Shown here one piece after another: positions 18,386-28,036 of a DNA stretch of 64,000 nt. Source of the DNA: Promethearchaeota archaeon (lineage in GTDB: Archaea > Asgardarchaeota > Lokiarchaeia > Sigyniarchaeales > SOKP01); NCBI GenBank assembly GCA_019058445.1, contig JAHPZA010000001.1, positions 62,001 to 126,000 of the forward strand, written 5' to 3'. Under the pieces are notes generated by a model, which ran no database searches, had not been told where the DNA came from, and saw only the letters and a program-made list of their open reading frames with translations. Both the position numbers and the translations under genes were made by a program. The stretch's first letter is position 1; each line of letters opens with the position of its first letter.

Positions 18386-18695
18386 TATAAGAGTAAGAAA
18401 TTTGGAAGACACATTATACGCAATTAATTTATTCATTGATAAACACATTTCTTATATAAATACCAGAAAAGTAAGGAAGTATTTAAATGTAGATTCGTCT
18501 AACAGGTCAAAGATTAACTTTATAGGGCGTTCTCTCCAATTTTTACAAAAGAAAGGGATATTAGAAGAAGTACATCGGAGTAAAACCATTCATTATAAGC
18601 TATTAAGGAAGGAGAAAATAGATATACAAGAATTTATCGAACAAATGGAAATACATACATCCTCTACAAAAAAGAAATTATTTTTAAAAAATTAG
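18375..18695 (+). CDS. winged-helix protein
   Basis: The frame is open from 18348; ATG at 18375 behind GAGGG is preferred, giving 106 residues. Residues 25-80 read like a winged helix: ISYINTRKVRKYLNV, SKINFIGRSLQFLQKKGILEE, then a wing VHRSKTIHYKLL. The arrangement of recognition helix plus wing suggests a DNA-binding regulator of the element. It overlaps the membrane protein gene by 11 bases. Confidence 0.55.
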   Translation: MTIDIRVRNLEDTLYAINLFIDKHISYINTRKVRKYLNVDSSNRSKINFIGRSLQFLQKKGILEEVHRSKTIHYKLLRKEKIDIQEFIEQMEIHTSSTKKKLFLKN

Positions 18696-18714
18696 TAGGA
18701 AGGAATTAAAAAAT

Positions 18715-19122
18715 ATGTTTGAGCAAAAAGTATTAGTAAGGATTTTAAACTGCACTAAGTTTGATTTGAGGGAAATTGAGAATTTTTGTATCAAATTCAA
18801 GAAAAAATACGGAGAGGATGTATTTGGTAAACTCATAAGTGATTTATACGAGATACGACATACATTTTTCCATTATAACAATACCATGAATGAGCTATGG
18901 TATTATCTACTCTGTCACGTTGTTAAAAAGTATATCGAGCCACAGGGAATTAAGTATTGTTATGATGAGTTTTGCGATCTGAAAGAGAACTTTACTAATC
19001 CTACATTTCGATTCAAATACTCGGATTTTAAAGATTTGGAATTGGAATTTATGAGAGCAGGGGTAAATACTAACGTTTTGCATAAATTAATTAATGATTT
19101 AAATTATTTTTTAGAACGATGA
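18715..19122 (+). CDS. element protein of unknown function
   Basis: A 135-residue helical protein with five scattered Cys (C13, C25 and later) that do not form a clear zinc site. An R-x3-FFH sequence (RHTFFH, near residue 49) superficially recalls HEPN motifs but lacks other features. It lies 19 bases after the winged-helix gene in the same operon. No family recognised. Confidence 0.45.
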   Translation: MFEQKVLVRILNCTKFDLREIENFCIKFKKKYGEDVFGKLISDLYEIRHTFFHYNNTMNELWYYLLCHVVKKYIEPQGIKYCYDEFCDLKENFTNPTFRFKYSDFKDLELEFMRAGVNTNVLHKLINDLNYFLER

Positions 19123-19175
19123 TAAGATATAGGATTGAATAGAATCCAATTAAAAATTTAAAAAGGTAATAACTA

Positions 19176-19952
19176 TTGATAGAAGACCAAATTAATTATA
19201 ATACTGAACAGGACAAGAATATCATTTTTAAAGATGTTATGCTCATTAATATTACCGTATCCGATTATCAGTCAATAACTCTCAGGCATAAAAAATTATC
19301 ATCCGAGAAGGAAAAAATAATGATAAACAGGGCATTAGATTTTGCGATGGATGTGTCAGACAAAGATTTTAGAGATGAGTCGGTAATTCATATCGTAAAG
19401 CCACGAGTAGAGGCAGATTTTTTTATGAAAATGGGGTTTGCTCATTTTTCGAGTGCTTCTGACCTATGCATTTATATAAAGTGTCAAAGTCTTGCTCGGT
19501 TTGAATTTTGGTGTAAAATCATCAGATCTTTTATCATAGATATTCGTTTTAAAACTATTTTCTTGGATTGGGGATATTCGGAACAGCTAAGAATCGAGGA
19601 TGTAAAAAATGAACTTGGTGATTGTATCCCTTATCTCAATACCCAATTTGAAATTGATACGTGCGAAATTGATTTTGATATTTCCGATGATTCAGACGAT
19701 ATACCCGAATACCTAAAAACCAAGCTAGATAACGATCCCGCATTAAGAGAATTTACTGAGGATTTTGCGTACTGTCCTATCTGCGGAGATGAGAATGATA
19801 TAGAAATGCTTGTGGAAGTTTACGAGGCAGATAAATCACTATTTAAAGAAAAGCGTGATAAGTTGTGTGAGTTAAAAAACCTTGATGCTGTTAGAGGAAT
19901 ACCCATCAAAATCGGGATTCCTTGTTGCGGGTGCTTCTACAACATTTTTTAA
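19176..19952 (+). CDS. element protein with C-terminal zinc-binding Cys
   Basis: A 258-residue protein starting at TTG 19176, behind GGT with suitable spacing. Most of it is mixed alpha/beta. Near the C terminus CPICGDE (about residue 198) and a final PCCGC motif form a plausible split zinc ribbon. An Asp-rich linker (DISDDSDDIPEY) precedes it. No family recognised; it continues the element operon. Confidence 0.45.
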   Translation: MIEDQINYNTEQDKNIIFKDVMLINITVSDYQSITLRHKKLSSEKEKIMINRALDFAMDVSDKDFRDESVIHIVKPRVEADFFMKMGFAHFSSASDLCIYIKCQSLARFEFWCKIIRSFIIDIRFKTIFLDWGYSEQLRIEDVKNELGDCIPYLNTQFEIDTCEIDFDISDDSDDIPEYLKTKLDNDPALREFTEDFAYCPICGDENDIEMLVEVYEADKSLFKEKRDKLCELKNLDAVRGIPIKIGIPCCGCFYNIF

Positions 19953-20122
19953 TGACTAAATGATAATTAATTTTTTGAATAAAACATTTTTAAATAACCA
20001 TTTCTAATGAGGAGAATAGGAATATTTACACACAAATTTTGAAAAATGATCAATAGAAAATATTATAAAAAATCGCTTTTCACCTTAAATTAAAAATATT
20101 ATAATGAGGTGTAAGAAAAAGT

Positions 20123-20362
20123 ATGAATAATGAAGACCAAAGAAATAAAAGCAATGATAATAAAAAGAACAACTCTATCGATGAGGAAGAACTTAAAGAA
20201 TTAATTCGGGAAGTTCTTTGTGAAGATTTCGGGATGTGTTCCATAGATCAAAAAATTGAACTATTAGACAAGCCAAAACATTATACGGGCATTATTGGAA
20301 GCAATCATTTTGAAGAAATCACAGAAGAAGAATTTAATCGAAGAAGTAAATCCAAACAGTAA
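20123..20362 (+). CDS. small acidic protein
   Basis: A 79-residue hydrophilic protein. An Asn/Lys/Asp-rich start is followed by a helix EEELKELIREVLCEDFGM and a charged tail. GAGGTG about 12 bases upstream supports the ATG at 20123. Unknown family. The repeat cluster at 20394 begins 30 bases after its stop. Confidence 0.45.
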   Translation: MNNEDQRNKSNDNKKNNSIDEEELKELIREVLCEDFGMCSIDQKIELLDKPKHYTGIIGSNHFEEITEEEFNRRSKSKQ

Positions 20363-20393
20363 AATTCCAAGATGATATTCAACAAAATTTTAT

Positions 20394-20448
20394 GGACTTC
20401 AAAGTATAGACTTTAAAGTAAATCAGAAAATATGTGGACTTTGAAGTC
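20394..20448. repeat. three iterated palindromic sites on a 14-base grid
   Basis: Copies are GGACTTCAAAGT (20394), AGACTTTAAAGT (20408) and GGACTTTGAAGT (20436). Each is close to a self-palindrome, and copies one and three are perfect inverted repeats (GACTTCAAAGT / ACTTTGAAGTC). Starts are 14 and 28 bases apart, as if one slot of a 14-base array were lost. Such iterons serve as regulator or replication-initiator sites. The rest of 20363-20671 is gene-free. Confidence 0.6.
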
Positions 20449-20630
20449 AACAAACTTGAGGAATACTTTATAGATCTATAAAATGTTTGATATATTTAAA
20501 GAAAAAATGTTATGGCATACATTTAAAAAGAGATTTTACTATAAAATAGGTAGAGGATTTTGAAATTTGTAATAGACTTGTTGATTGCTCACAATGAAAT
20601 TTCGTTTTAAAAAAATCTTGTTGGCAAACA

Positions 20631-20640
20631 TTTATAAATA
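20631..20640 (+). promoter_or_regulatory. TATA box
   Basis: TTTATAAATA ends 31 bases before the ATG at 20672, which places transcription start about ten bases before the codon. It is the clearest TATA element inside the element and lies downstream of the iterated sites, so those sites may control it. Confidence 0.5.
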
Positions 20641-20671
20641 CCCAATATAAAAATAAGGTTTGATATAGCTT

Positions 20672-21010
20672 ATGGAACGAGAAAACTTTTCACTATATGG
20701 TAATGGAGATTTGCTAACATCTCATAGATATCTTGTTTCAAACCTAAGTTTTAAAGCAAGAAACGGTATAGCTACAATCAATTTACCTTTCAGTAAAAAG
20801 TTTCATTTACGGCATAAAACACAAATCGTTCCGTTGAGTTTATCTATGATGGAGTTAAACTCCAATGAGTATAAACTATTTGAGGCATTTTCACTTTTTA
20901 GGTATCAACAAGTAGATCTAAATTTTTTTGAATATAAGTCTATACTTTTTTGGTATCAAAATTTGAAAGACGAGCAAAAGTTTATAAAGACATTGGTATT
21001 TAGGAATTGA
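20672..21010 (+). CDS. element protein of unknown function
   Basis: A 112-residue protein with an N-terminal half rich in short strands (NLSFKARNGIATINLPF) and an aromatic-rich helical C-terminal half. It has its own TATA box and nearly no leader. No zinc, membrane or nucleotide-binding motif is seen. Confidence 0.45.
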   Translation: MERENFSLYGNGDLLTSHRYLVSNLSFKARNGIATINLPFSKKFHLRHKTQIVPLSLSMMELNSNEYKLFEAFSLFRYQQVDLNFFEYKSILFWYQNLKDEQKFIKTLVFRN

Positions 21011-21077
21011 ATATAAGAATAAAATTTAATTAAAAATAGCTATAAAAATATTAAAATTATAATGTGAGGGATGTAAA

Positions 21078-21392
21078 ATGTATGATAATGATAATAAAAA
21101 TAGTAAAAAGTCTAAAATTGCTAGAGTTTTAGCAGAAATAAAAGTTATTATAAGGAAAAATAAAGATTTAGGACTTTCCGAAGAGCTAATAAGGAAGCAG
21201 AATGCAAGCGACTGTTTCATTCTAGATTATCTCCGAGGCGAGAATGTTGAGTTTGAAAGCGTGGAGGAAGTTAATCAGACCGTAGAGGATCTTCGTGTCA
21301 TACTCTCTGAGGAAATTATAAGATATAAACCAGAAGGACAAATTAATAAGCTTCCTCATTGCGATTATGATCCAACTAAAATTAAACGTTAG
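21078..21392 (+). CDS. small helical protein upstream of the HNH protein
   Basis: A 104-residue protein, helical, starting at ATG 21078 behind GAGG. A basic start (KKSKIARVLAEIKVIIRK) is followed by an acidic middle (VEFESVEEVNQTVEDLRV) and a Pro-rich end with a lone CDYD. Twenty bases separate it from the 932-residue protein, so they are probably co-transcribed. No family recognised. Confidence 0.45.
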   Translation: MYDNDNKNSKKSKIARVLAEIKVIIRKNKDLGLSEELIRKQNASDCFILDYLRGENVEFESVEEVNQTVEDLRVILSEEIIRYKPEGQINKLPHCDYDPTKIKR

Positions 21393-21412
21393 TACGGAAA
21401 GAGAGTGATATA

Positions 21413-24211
21413 ATGGAAGATGAAAAGAAGCCAAAAAAGAGATCTCCCTTAGATAATTACGAAAGCGAAATGAAAAAAGATATGTTTGGACAAGTTGTCA
21501 AAAAGAAAGCAGGAGACACACCGAAAAAGCAGGAGGCACAACAAAAGAAAAAAACCCCTTCAAATTCATCCCCGCTAGACACATACGAAAGCAAAATGCT
21601 TCAAGATAAAGCTTCTACGGTTGTAAAAACACCAGATAATAATATTTCGATTGGACAGGGATACTGTTCAAATGAATCTATTTTAAATGCGTATGAAACA
21701 GAAATGTTAAATCAACACGTTTCGAACACCTTAGATCCTAATCGATCTGGAAGTAAGAAACCGAATAAAAAGAAAGCTCCATCTGACGAATGGAAAATCG
21801 TCATTTATGAAGCAGGATTAAAATATATAAGAGCATTAAAAGAGAACTTATATATCGATGACAAAATTATTAAATTGATTACTAGCAAGAAAAATATTTC
21901 AAAAATATTTAATCATCTCTTCATAATCTTCAATGAAAAGAGAGGCAGAAGAACTTTAGGTGTATTTTTACTTATTTTTTATGGTTTTTATGATTCTGAT
22001 AATTTTGAGGATTTACTCAACAAATTAAAGGAATTTTCAGATATGAGTTATGATAGACTCTCAGAATATGTTAAGAAACTGATTGATGACTTTTACGAGG
22101 TCACTGGTCAAGATCTTTATCTTATATGGATGGAGAAAGCGAAAACACAAGAACTTGAAAAAGCACAGAATTTCAAGGAGTTAATTAATAATGATGTTAA
22201 TATAATTCCAAATGAAAGACAAACTTTAGTGAATAACAAAATGGAAACACCAAACATAAATATTCCTAATTTTCGAGTGAGAGTAAAAAACCATTTCGAT
22301 TATATTTTAAGTTCAATTGAATGTACATCTAATCAAAAAGAAAATATTTCACTTAAATCTACCAATATACTAAAGGAGTTTATTTCGAGAGCAAAAAATA
22401 ATGAATTTACTATCTCTAGTAGAGCAGATCCTAAAATAATTGCTACCAGTATAGTGTATACAGCAATCGTATCAAATGAAAATATGCCAGAGATTAACAT
22501 GACTCAAGTAGCTAAATTAGGAGGTATAAAATCACCAAGAATTACATATTACTATAATATATATTTTAGAGAATTGTATCCTCGAATAACGTTTGACTCA
22601 ACCGTATACAAATTAACACCGATTAAATTAATTTTTTCGTTCTATTTTTTTCAACTGCTTTTAAATAGAAATATTAAGTTTTCCAATCAAATTCAAATAA
22701 TAAAAAAGGATATTTTGAATAACACAAATCTTCCAAAAGAATTAGATGAGGTAAATGTTAGAGAACTCCAAGAGATTGCGAAAAATTATCCCGATGTTTT
22801 TACTAAATATTTCAGCGATATGTTCAATATAGTGAGATATTTAATGGAATTAGCTACACTCTATAGAATAATTGGTGCTTCTATAAAAATCCTACCAATC
22901 GCAAAAATGTTTCATAAGAGAGGTATTAATTTAACACAAACGGTTGACGGTTTTCATCGATCTTTAACAGAAATTTTCGATTTTTTAAAAGAAAAGAATT
23001 TTAAGTTTTTTCCTAAACGAGTAGAATCAACAGACACTCCCAAAAAAGAGAGACCTGAGAAACAACGTCAGATGAAAAGAATTGTTGGAACAAGAATTAA
23101 ACTATATATAATAAATCATATTTATAACGGGAAATATTTTAAAAAAGGAAGAGAAGGCTGTCCAAAATGCTTGAATAAGGGTTTAAAAACGGATATTACT
23201 AGGATTAAGGGTTTGGAATTCCACCATCCTACTGAAATGAGAGAGATGCAATATACTGCGGAAAATCTCTATCAGTTATTTATTAACAATCAGCTTAATC
23301 CCTATTTTCTAGACGATCTGATAGAGGCAATGCAGAATGAAAAGGTACAATTATTATGTACTAACCACCATAACTTACTACATCATGAGGATTACCATGA
23401 TTTTAAATACTTAATTAATTGGGCAAACATATTTTCTTATCCAGCAGAGATCATCCGCTTATTAATCAGAGTTGCGGTAGATAATTTTCATAAAACTAAA
23501 GACTTAACTATTGACGAAAAAAAAGGGAAGCGAAGAAATTTACGATCTAAAATAAAGAAAAAATATGTTTTAGAGTTTTTTAATGGAAGATATTGCCCTG
23601 CTTGTGGAAAATTCAACACATTGGATCATTTAACAGCATTCCATTTTAGTCATATCGATCAACGTAACGAAGATATTGATATTCTTAGATTATTTCGAGA
23701 TAAATCATGTTCTAAAATAGTTAAAGCATTAGTAAATGAGGGTGGTGGATTTGTTTGTGGAAATTGTCATACAGTTTTTCACTTTGATAAATATATCCCC
23801 CTTTTAGAAGAGATTTTTGAGGATAAAGCAATAATAAACAATATTATAGAAGATTATGAAAATGTCAGAGATAAATATTCCCCTATATATAACGCCTCAG
23901 TTGGAGACCCATTAAAAACATCCAAAGCTCAGTACGGCAAGTTTCAAAACTATCTAATGTCTATTTATGCAATTTCAAATTCTGGTAATGACGTTACACA
24001 TTCTACTTTAAGCGAATATATGGGGTTGGCAATACCATCTATATTCAAGTTTTTTAAACAAAATAAGAAGCTAGTTAGCAAGTATATAGATATTAACATA
24101 GGAAGTTCAGGTTGGAACGGAGAGGAAACTAAATATTCTTTAAATGCAGACGGAGAAGAACTAATAAGGGTAATTAATCACTTTAGGGACTATTTCAGTT
24201 CTATTAAGTAA
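21413..24211 (+). CDS. TFIIB-like cyclin plus double HNH zinc protein
   Basis: A 932-residue multidomain protein. Residues 11-30, 53-72 and 89-108 are three copies of a short motif (SPLDxYExxM followed by a basic or VVK stretch). Residues 320-395 have the TFIIB cyclin-repeat look (SRADPKIIATSIVYTA; VAKLGGIKSPRITYYY). Two HNH-like zinc modules follow: CPKC (583) to CTNHHNLLHH (about 649), and CPAC (728) to CGNCHTVFHF. A winged-helix-like domain ends the protein (about 845-932). This suggests a DNA-binding nuclease that uses a basal-factor-like fold. Largest gene of the element; its end overlaps the opposing truncated gene by eight bases. Confidence 0.6.
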   Translation: MEDEKKPKKRSPLDNYESEMKKDMFGQVVKKKAGDTPKKQEAQQKKKTPSNSSPLDTYESKMLQDKASTVVKTPDNNISIGQGYCSNESILNAYETEMLNQHVSNTLDPNRSGSKKPNKKKAPSDEWKIVIYEAGLKYIRALKENLYIDDKIIKLITSKKNISKIFNHLFIIFNEKRGRRTLGVFLLIFYGFYDSDNFEDLLNKLKEFSDMSYDRLSEYVKKLIDDFYEVTGQDLYLIWMEKAKTQELEKAQNFKELINNDVNIIPNERQTLVNNKMETPNINIPNFRVRVKNHFDYILSSIECTSNQKENISLKSTNILKEFISRAKNNEFTISSRADPKIIATSIVYTAIVSNENMPEINMTQVAKLGGIKSPRITYYYNIYFRELYPRITFDSTVYKLTPIKLIFSFYFFQLLLNRNIKFSNQIQIIKKDILNNTNLPKELDEVNVRELQEIAKNYPDVFTKYFSDMFNIVRYLMELATLYRIIGASIKILPIAKMFHKRGINLTQTVDGFHRSLTEIFDFLKEKNFKFFPKRVESTDTPKKERPEKQRQMKRIVGTRIKLYIINHIYNGKYFKKGREGCPKCLNKGLKTDITRIKGLEFHHPTEMREMQYTAENLYQLFINNQLNPYFLDDLIEAMQNEKVQLLCTNHHNLLHHEDYHDFKYLINWANIFSYPAEIIRLLIRVAVDNFHKTKDLTIDEKKGKRRNLRSKIKKKYVLEFFNGRYCPACGKFNTLDHLTAFHFSHIDQRNEDIDILRLFRDKSCSKIVKALVNEGGGFVCGNCHTVFHFDKYIPLLEEIFEDKAIINNIIEDYENVRDKYSPIYNASVGDPLKTSKAQYGKFQNYLMSIYAISNSGNDVTHSTLSEYMGLAIPSIFKFFKQNKKLVSKYIDINIGSSGWNGEETKYSLNADGEELIRVINHFRDYFSSIK

Positions 24212-24605
24212 AACCTCTGCGAGCGAGTATGTGCGGATATTTCTGTTCTTTGAGTACATTCTCTAACGTCTTTAATGTTATGAAGGGTAATTCCTCTCTT
24301 ATATAAATTGTATTATCTTCTAGATTTTGATATCTGTTCTTTATTCCGATTAAGAGTGGTTTTGAATTTAATAAAGCAGACATAAGTTTTATATTTTCAA
24401 TGACAGATTCATTTAAATTATCGATATTTGGAAAAACTTTTACTAAAAAGATGGAATTATCTTTTTTTACCAAAAAATCAAAACAAAACTTAGTTCTTTT
24501 GGTAGATTCCTCGAAATGAAAGGTTTCGAAATGTTTTTCACTTAAGAGGGCAGCAATTCTTTGTATTATGCTATCAACTGTCAATATCCTAATAGTAACA
24601 AGCAA
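24204..24605 (-). pseudogene. truncated COG1395-type transcriptional regulator
   Basis: The 133 residues match only the N-terminal domain of archaeal COG1395 regulators: FDFLVKKDNSIFLVKVFPNI, LNSKPLLIGI, then LEDNTIYIREELPFITLKTL and a final ILARRGF. Intact members continue from the RGG region into a Cro/C1-type helix-turn-helix of about 150 further residues. Here a stop follows RRGFT, exactly where the mobile element begins. A TTG at 24584 is an alternative start. It is divergent from metK. Either the element cut the gene or a shortened form persists; the missing half is not found in the window. Confidence 0.55.
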
Positions 24606-24761
24606 AATCTTATAAAAAAGTTTTTCTGTTTAAGGTAATAATATTAGTTGGTTTATTTCTAATCAACTATTAAAGTAGAATCCTAGTTTTTCGCATCATA
24701 TTTACTCGTTAATTTTTTTATTAAAAATTCATTTTAATAAATATTTAAAAATAGGTAAAAG

Positions 24762-26006
24762 TTGAAAATCGTGTTAAAAATTGATAAAGCAAAGTTCGAT
24801 CCGATTGAATTATCTGACTTTCCAGAAATAGTTGAAAGGAAAGGGGTTGGACACCCCGATTCCGTGTGCGATGCGGCTGCTGATGCCTGCTCAAGAGCAT
24901 TATGTAAATATTATTTTGAAACTTTTGGTCGATATTATCATCATAATGTCGATAAAGCTGCCTTAGTTGGGGGAATATCAAAACCAGAATTCGGAGGCGG
25001 CATTATTCTTGAACCAGAATATTTTTTAATTGTAGGGAGAGCAATTAATCAAATCCTAAGAGAGAATAAATTAGAATATATCCCCGTCGCAACCATTTGT
25101 CTTGATGCATGCAGACAGGTTGTAGGAAATGTATTTCGAAACATTGATATTACTTCAAATCATCATATCCAGTTTGATTACGCGGTAAGACCAGGTTCTA
25201 TTGATTTGACGGGAGTATTCGAAGAATCTGATGCAAAAGAGCAGGTACCATTAGCAAATGATACGAGTTTTGGAGTAGGTTATGCCCCCTATTCAGATGT
25301 CGAAAAAATAGCTTTAGAAGCAGAACGATTACTTAATTCTGATGCTTTTAAAGATAAATGCCCTGCTTCGGGAGAAGATATAAAAGTTATGGTACAGAGA
25401 GTAAATAAAGATGTAGATATCACGGTCTGTGGAGCAATGGTTACGAAATACATCAATAATAAAGACGATTATGTGAACTATACAAATCAAATGAAAGACG
25501 CAGTATTAGATTTAGCAGCAAAGATCATCCCGGAAAAGAATTGTAGCTGTTCTGTGAATGTAGGTGATAATATTGAGAGAGGTATTCTTTACTTAACTAT
25601 TACGGGAACTTCTGCAGAAGCAGGTGATGATGGTGAAGTAGGTAGGGGCAATCGATCTAACGGTTTAATAACTCCATGTAGAACAATGAGTCTTGAAGCT
25701 GTCTGTGGAAAGAATCCGATTAATCATGTTGGGAAAATTTACAACGTGCTTAGTACAGAGATCGCAAGAGAGATTTATGAAAGAGGACAAGGCGATATTG
25801 TTGAAGCGCATGTAAAACTCTTATCTCAAATTGGCAGACCGATTACGGATCCTTGGATTAATTCTATCAGTTTGATTCCAGCCGATAATGTAAATTTTTC
25901 AAGTATTTCGAAAATTGCCGAAGAAGTTTCAGAAGAGAAGTTAAGTAAAGAAAAATTAATAGATCTTCGGGAACGCCTCATTGCTGGTAAAGTGCAAGTT
26001 TTTTAA
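24762..26006 (+). CDS. metK: S-adenosylmethionine synthetase, archaeal type
   Basis: Makes S-adenosylmethionine from methionine and ATP in the cytosol. The 414 residues match the archaeal MAT family in length. They show the [18 protein letters not shown] motif near residue 28, [29 protein letters not shown] (about 287-304), and the conserved SQIGRPI near the end. The start is TTG at 24762 behind AGGT. A TATA-like aatatttaaaa lies about 20 bases upstream. Divergent from the truncated regulator. Confidence 0.93.
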   Translation: MKIVLKIDKAKFDPIELSDFPEIVERKGVGHPDSVCDAAADACSRALCKYYFETFGRYYHHNVDKAALVGGISKPEFGGGIILEPEYFLIVGRAINQILRENKLEYIPVATICLDACRQVVGNVFRNIDITSNHHIQFDYAVRPGSIDLTGVFEESDAKEQVPLANDTSFGVGYAPYSDVEKIALEAERLLNSDAFKDKCPASGEDIKVMVQRVNKDVDITVCGAMVTKYINNKDDYVNYTNQMKDAVLDLAAKIIPEKNCSCSVNVGDNIERGILYLTITGTSAEAGDDGEVGRGNRSNGLITPCRTMSLEAVCGKNPINHVGKIYNVLSTEIAREIYERGQGDIVEAHVKLLSQIGRPITDPWINSISLIPADNVNFSSISKIAEEVSEEKLSKEKLIDLRERLIAGKVQVF

Positions 26007-26090
26007 TTTTTTTTATTCTTTTTTTATTAATATTTAAAACTATAATTTCTAATAGTTACCCAACACAATTCTTTTGTTAGTGAATATATA

Positions 26091-26372
26091 TTGAGCTTGG
26101 ACAAATGGATAAAGACTGAAAAGGAAGAAGAGAAAAAAAAAGAGGATGAGAAAAAAAAGAAACCTCTGAAAAAAAAACCGCAATCAGAAAGTATAAATCA
26201 AAATATTGAGACTACAAAGACTCACGATACCCGATTAAAAAAACTGACAAAATACATCCTCATTTGCCCAAAAAAATCCTGCGGTTATCAAAAAACATTA
26301 ATGAAAAAACAATTAATTGAGAACGACAAAATTTGTCCTAGATGTAAGGGGAATATGAAGGTTAAAAAATAA
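26091..26372 (+). CDS. small basic zinc-ribbon protein
   Basis: A 93-residue protein with a short SLDKWIK opening, a Lys/Glu-rich linker, and a C-terminal zinc ribbon formed by CPKKSC and CPRC. TTG at 26091 or 26097 is the start. Small SLDKW-zinc-ribbon proteins occur in several archaea and are probably nucleic-acid binding; I cannot name a function. It is convergent with the next gene, four bases apart. Confidence 0.6.
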   Translation: MSLDKWIKTEKEEEKKKEDEKKKKPLKKKPQSESINQNIETTKTHDTRLKKLTKYILICPKKSCGYQKTLMKKQLIENDKICPRCKGNMKVKK

Positions 26373-26376
26373 AAAC

Positions 26377-26616
26377 TTACTCTTTCTTTTCCACAACCGG
26401 TTTAACTGGTAAATTTTTCAGATTAAATTTGGTTTCACAGTAGGGACACGTATCTTTTTTTCTTGTATATTTTATAATAATATATCCAATTCCGAGGGTA
26501 AAGAGAGTCAAAAAGCACATTATTTCGTTATATTTTTGATCAATATCTTTTCTTTTAAGCTCAACTTCGCGTTCACAGGTTTCACAATAAATTATTCTTT
26601 TTACCGTAAGAATCAA
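26377..26616 (-). CDS. small membrane protein with split zinc ribbon
   Basis: A 79-residue protein starting at TTG 26616. CETC (residues 11-14) and CPYC (56-59) flank a single hydrophobic helix (about 33-50). The zinc ribbon would be completed across a membrane hairpin or re-entrant helix. A Pro/Lys/Glu tail follows. Function unknown. Confidence 0.5.
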   Translation of the reverse strand: MILTVKRIIYCETCEREVELKRKDIDQKYNEIMCFLTLFTLGIGYIIIKYTRKKDTCPYCETKFNLKNLPVKPVVEKKE

Positions 26617-26862
26617 CCATTATTCATGTATTTTTTTAATATTTTTAATTAATGCTAGCTGATTTAATTAGCTTTTGTCCAATGTCAAAAAGAAAAAAAT
26701 TAATTTAGTTCTTATTAGATCGAAAACTTCTGTGTAAAAAAAAGATTTATAAAATAGCTTTATAATTATAGTGATTATAGATTCGCAATAAAACAATTAC
26801 CAAAAAAAATATTATCTAATTATACACAAAAATTCGTTTCAAATTAAAATGAGGTAAAGTTA

Positions 26863-27858
26863 ATGACAATATGTTATCATTGTGGAGTGGAAATTCCTCA
26901 AAATGAGGTTTATCTTTGTGAAAAATGTGGTCAAAACTACTGTGGGTTACATAGAGATCCTGTGAACCATGAATGCAATATTGTAATAGAATCTTTAAGA
27001 TCTCAGCAAATGCAAACTCCAGTGCCAACTTATAGGGAAGTTCCTTCATATGAATCGACAACAGATTCGACTGTACGTGGAACTACCGACGGGAGCTTTA
27101 ATTGGTACCGACAAGAAAGGCAAGTCCCAGAGAATGCGTTTGATCCAGATTCTGGAATTGAATTTAAGGGAATTTTATTTCCGTACAAATCAGAATTTTT
27201 ACATTTATTAATTGGCGCAAGCCTAATTTTCTTAATCGGGTTAATAGTGTTTTATAATCCCCAATTAATTCGTCTAAATTTGACCTGGGCCATCTTTTTA
27301 CTTGCAGGATTCTATACAACAGCGTTTCTCTTTCATGAATTTGGGCATCGTCAGGTCGCTAAACATTTTGGACTTCAAACCAAATTTCGATTACTTACGT
27401 TTGGTATGATATTAACTGTATTTGGTTTGATAGCAGGATTCTGGTCGCTGCTTTCAAATTCAGTAAGCTTGCCCATATTAGCTTTGCCTGGTGCTGTCGT
27501 AGTTTTGGGCTTAGATAAGATTGATCGTAGAACAGGGTTATGTAAATCGGCTGGTCCGATTGTTAATTTAATATATGGTACAATTCTTTTGATTATTTCG
27601 TTAGGAATTCCTAAAGATTTATTTCCCTTAAATTTATTTATAGGGTATGCTGCTGCTTTAAATTTTATGTTAGGATTATTTAACATGATACCAATTGGCA
27701 TTTTAGATGGACAGAATATTTTTAAATGGAAAAAATCGGTCTATTTTCTCTTAGCTGGTTCATTGATATTGATGCTAATAATTTCTTATTCATTGATTTA
27801 CGCTCCAATAGAAACTTCATTATATGTACCCGAAAGCATGAAAAGTACTGCCGGTTAA
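26863..27858 (+). CDS. AN1 zinc finger fused to site-2 protease (M50)
   Basis: A 331-residue protein. Residues 4-38 form an AN1-type zinc finger (C4, C7, C19, C22, C27, H30, H36, C38). A linker of about 65 residues leads to a multi-pass membrane domain. HEFGH (158-162) and NMIPIGILDG (274-283, D282) are the zinc ligands of the M50 site-2 protease family, which cleaves proteins within the membrane. AN1 fingers bind ubiquitin-pathway or chaperone partners in eukaryotes, so a protein-quality function at the membrane is plausible. GAGGT precedes the ATG. The next gene has the same AN1 module. Confidence 0.88.
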   Translation: MTICYHCGVEIPQNEVYLCEKCGQNYCGLHRDPVNHECNIVIESLRSQQMQTPVPTYREVPSYESTTDSTVRGTTDGSFNWYRQERQVPENAFDPDSGIEFKGILFPYKSEFLHLLIGASLIFLIGLIVFYNPQLIRLNLTWAIFLLAGFYTTAFLFHEFGHRQVAKHFGLQTKFRLLTFGMILTVFGLIAGFWSLLSNSVSLPILALPGAVVVLGLDKIDRRTGLCKSAGPIVNLIYGTILLIISLGIPKDLFPLNLFIGYAAALNFMLGLFNMIPIGILDGQNIFKWKKSVYFLLAGSLILMLIISYSLIYAPIETSLYVPESMKSTAG

Positions 27859-28036
27859 ACTCATCTAATATTTTTTTTATAATTTTCAAATACTAAGCGT
27901 TCTGCATTTTTATAGGAAAAATTAAATTGCATTCTTAAACTAAAAAAATAGAAGGATAATATTTTTAATATAATACCAGTTTTAATATAACAATAAATAA
28001 GAAAATAGTTAGAAAAAGGAATAGGGTTGGAAACTA

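Noticed and set aside
18715..19122. HEPN assignment from RHTFFH
   Set aside because: The motif is in the middle of the protein with no second supporting feature. Chance is likely.
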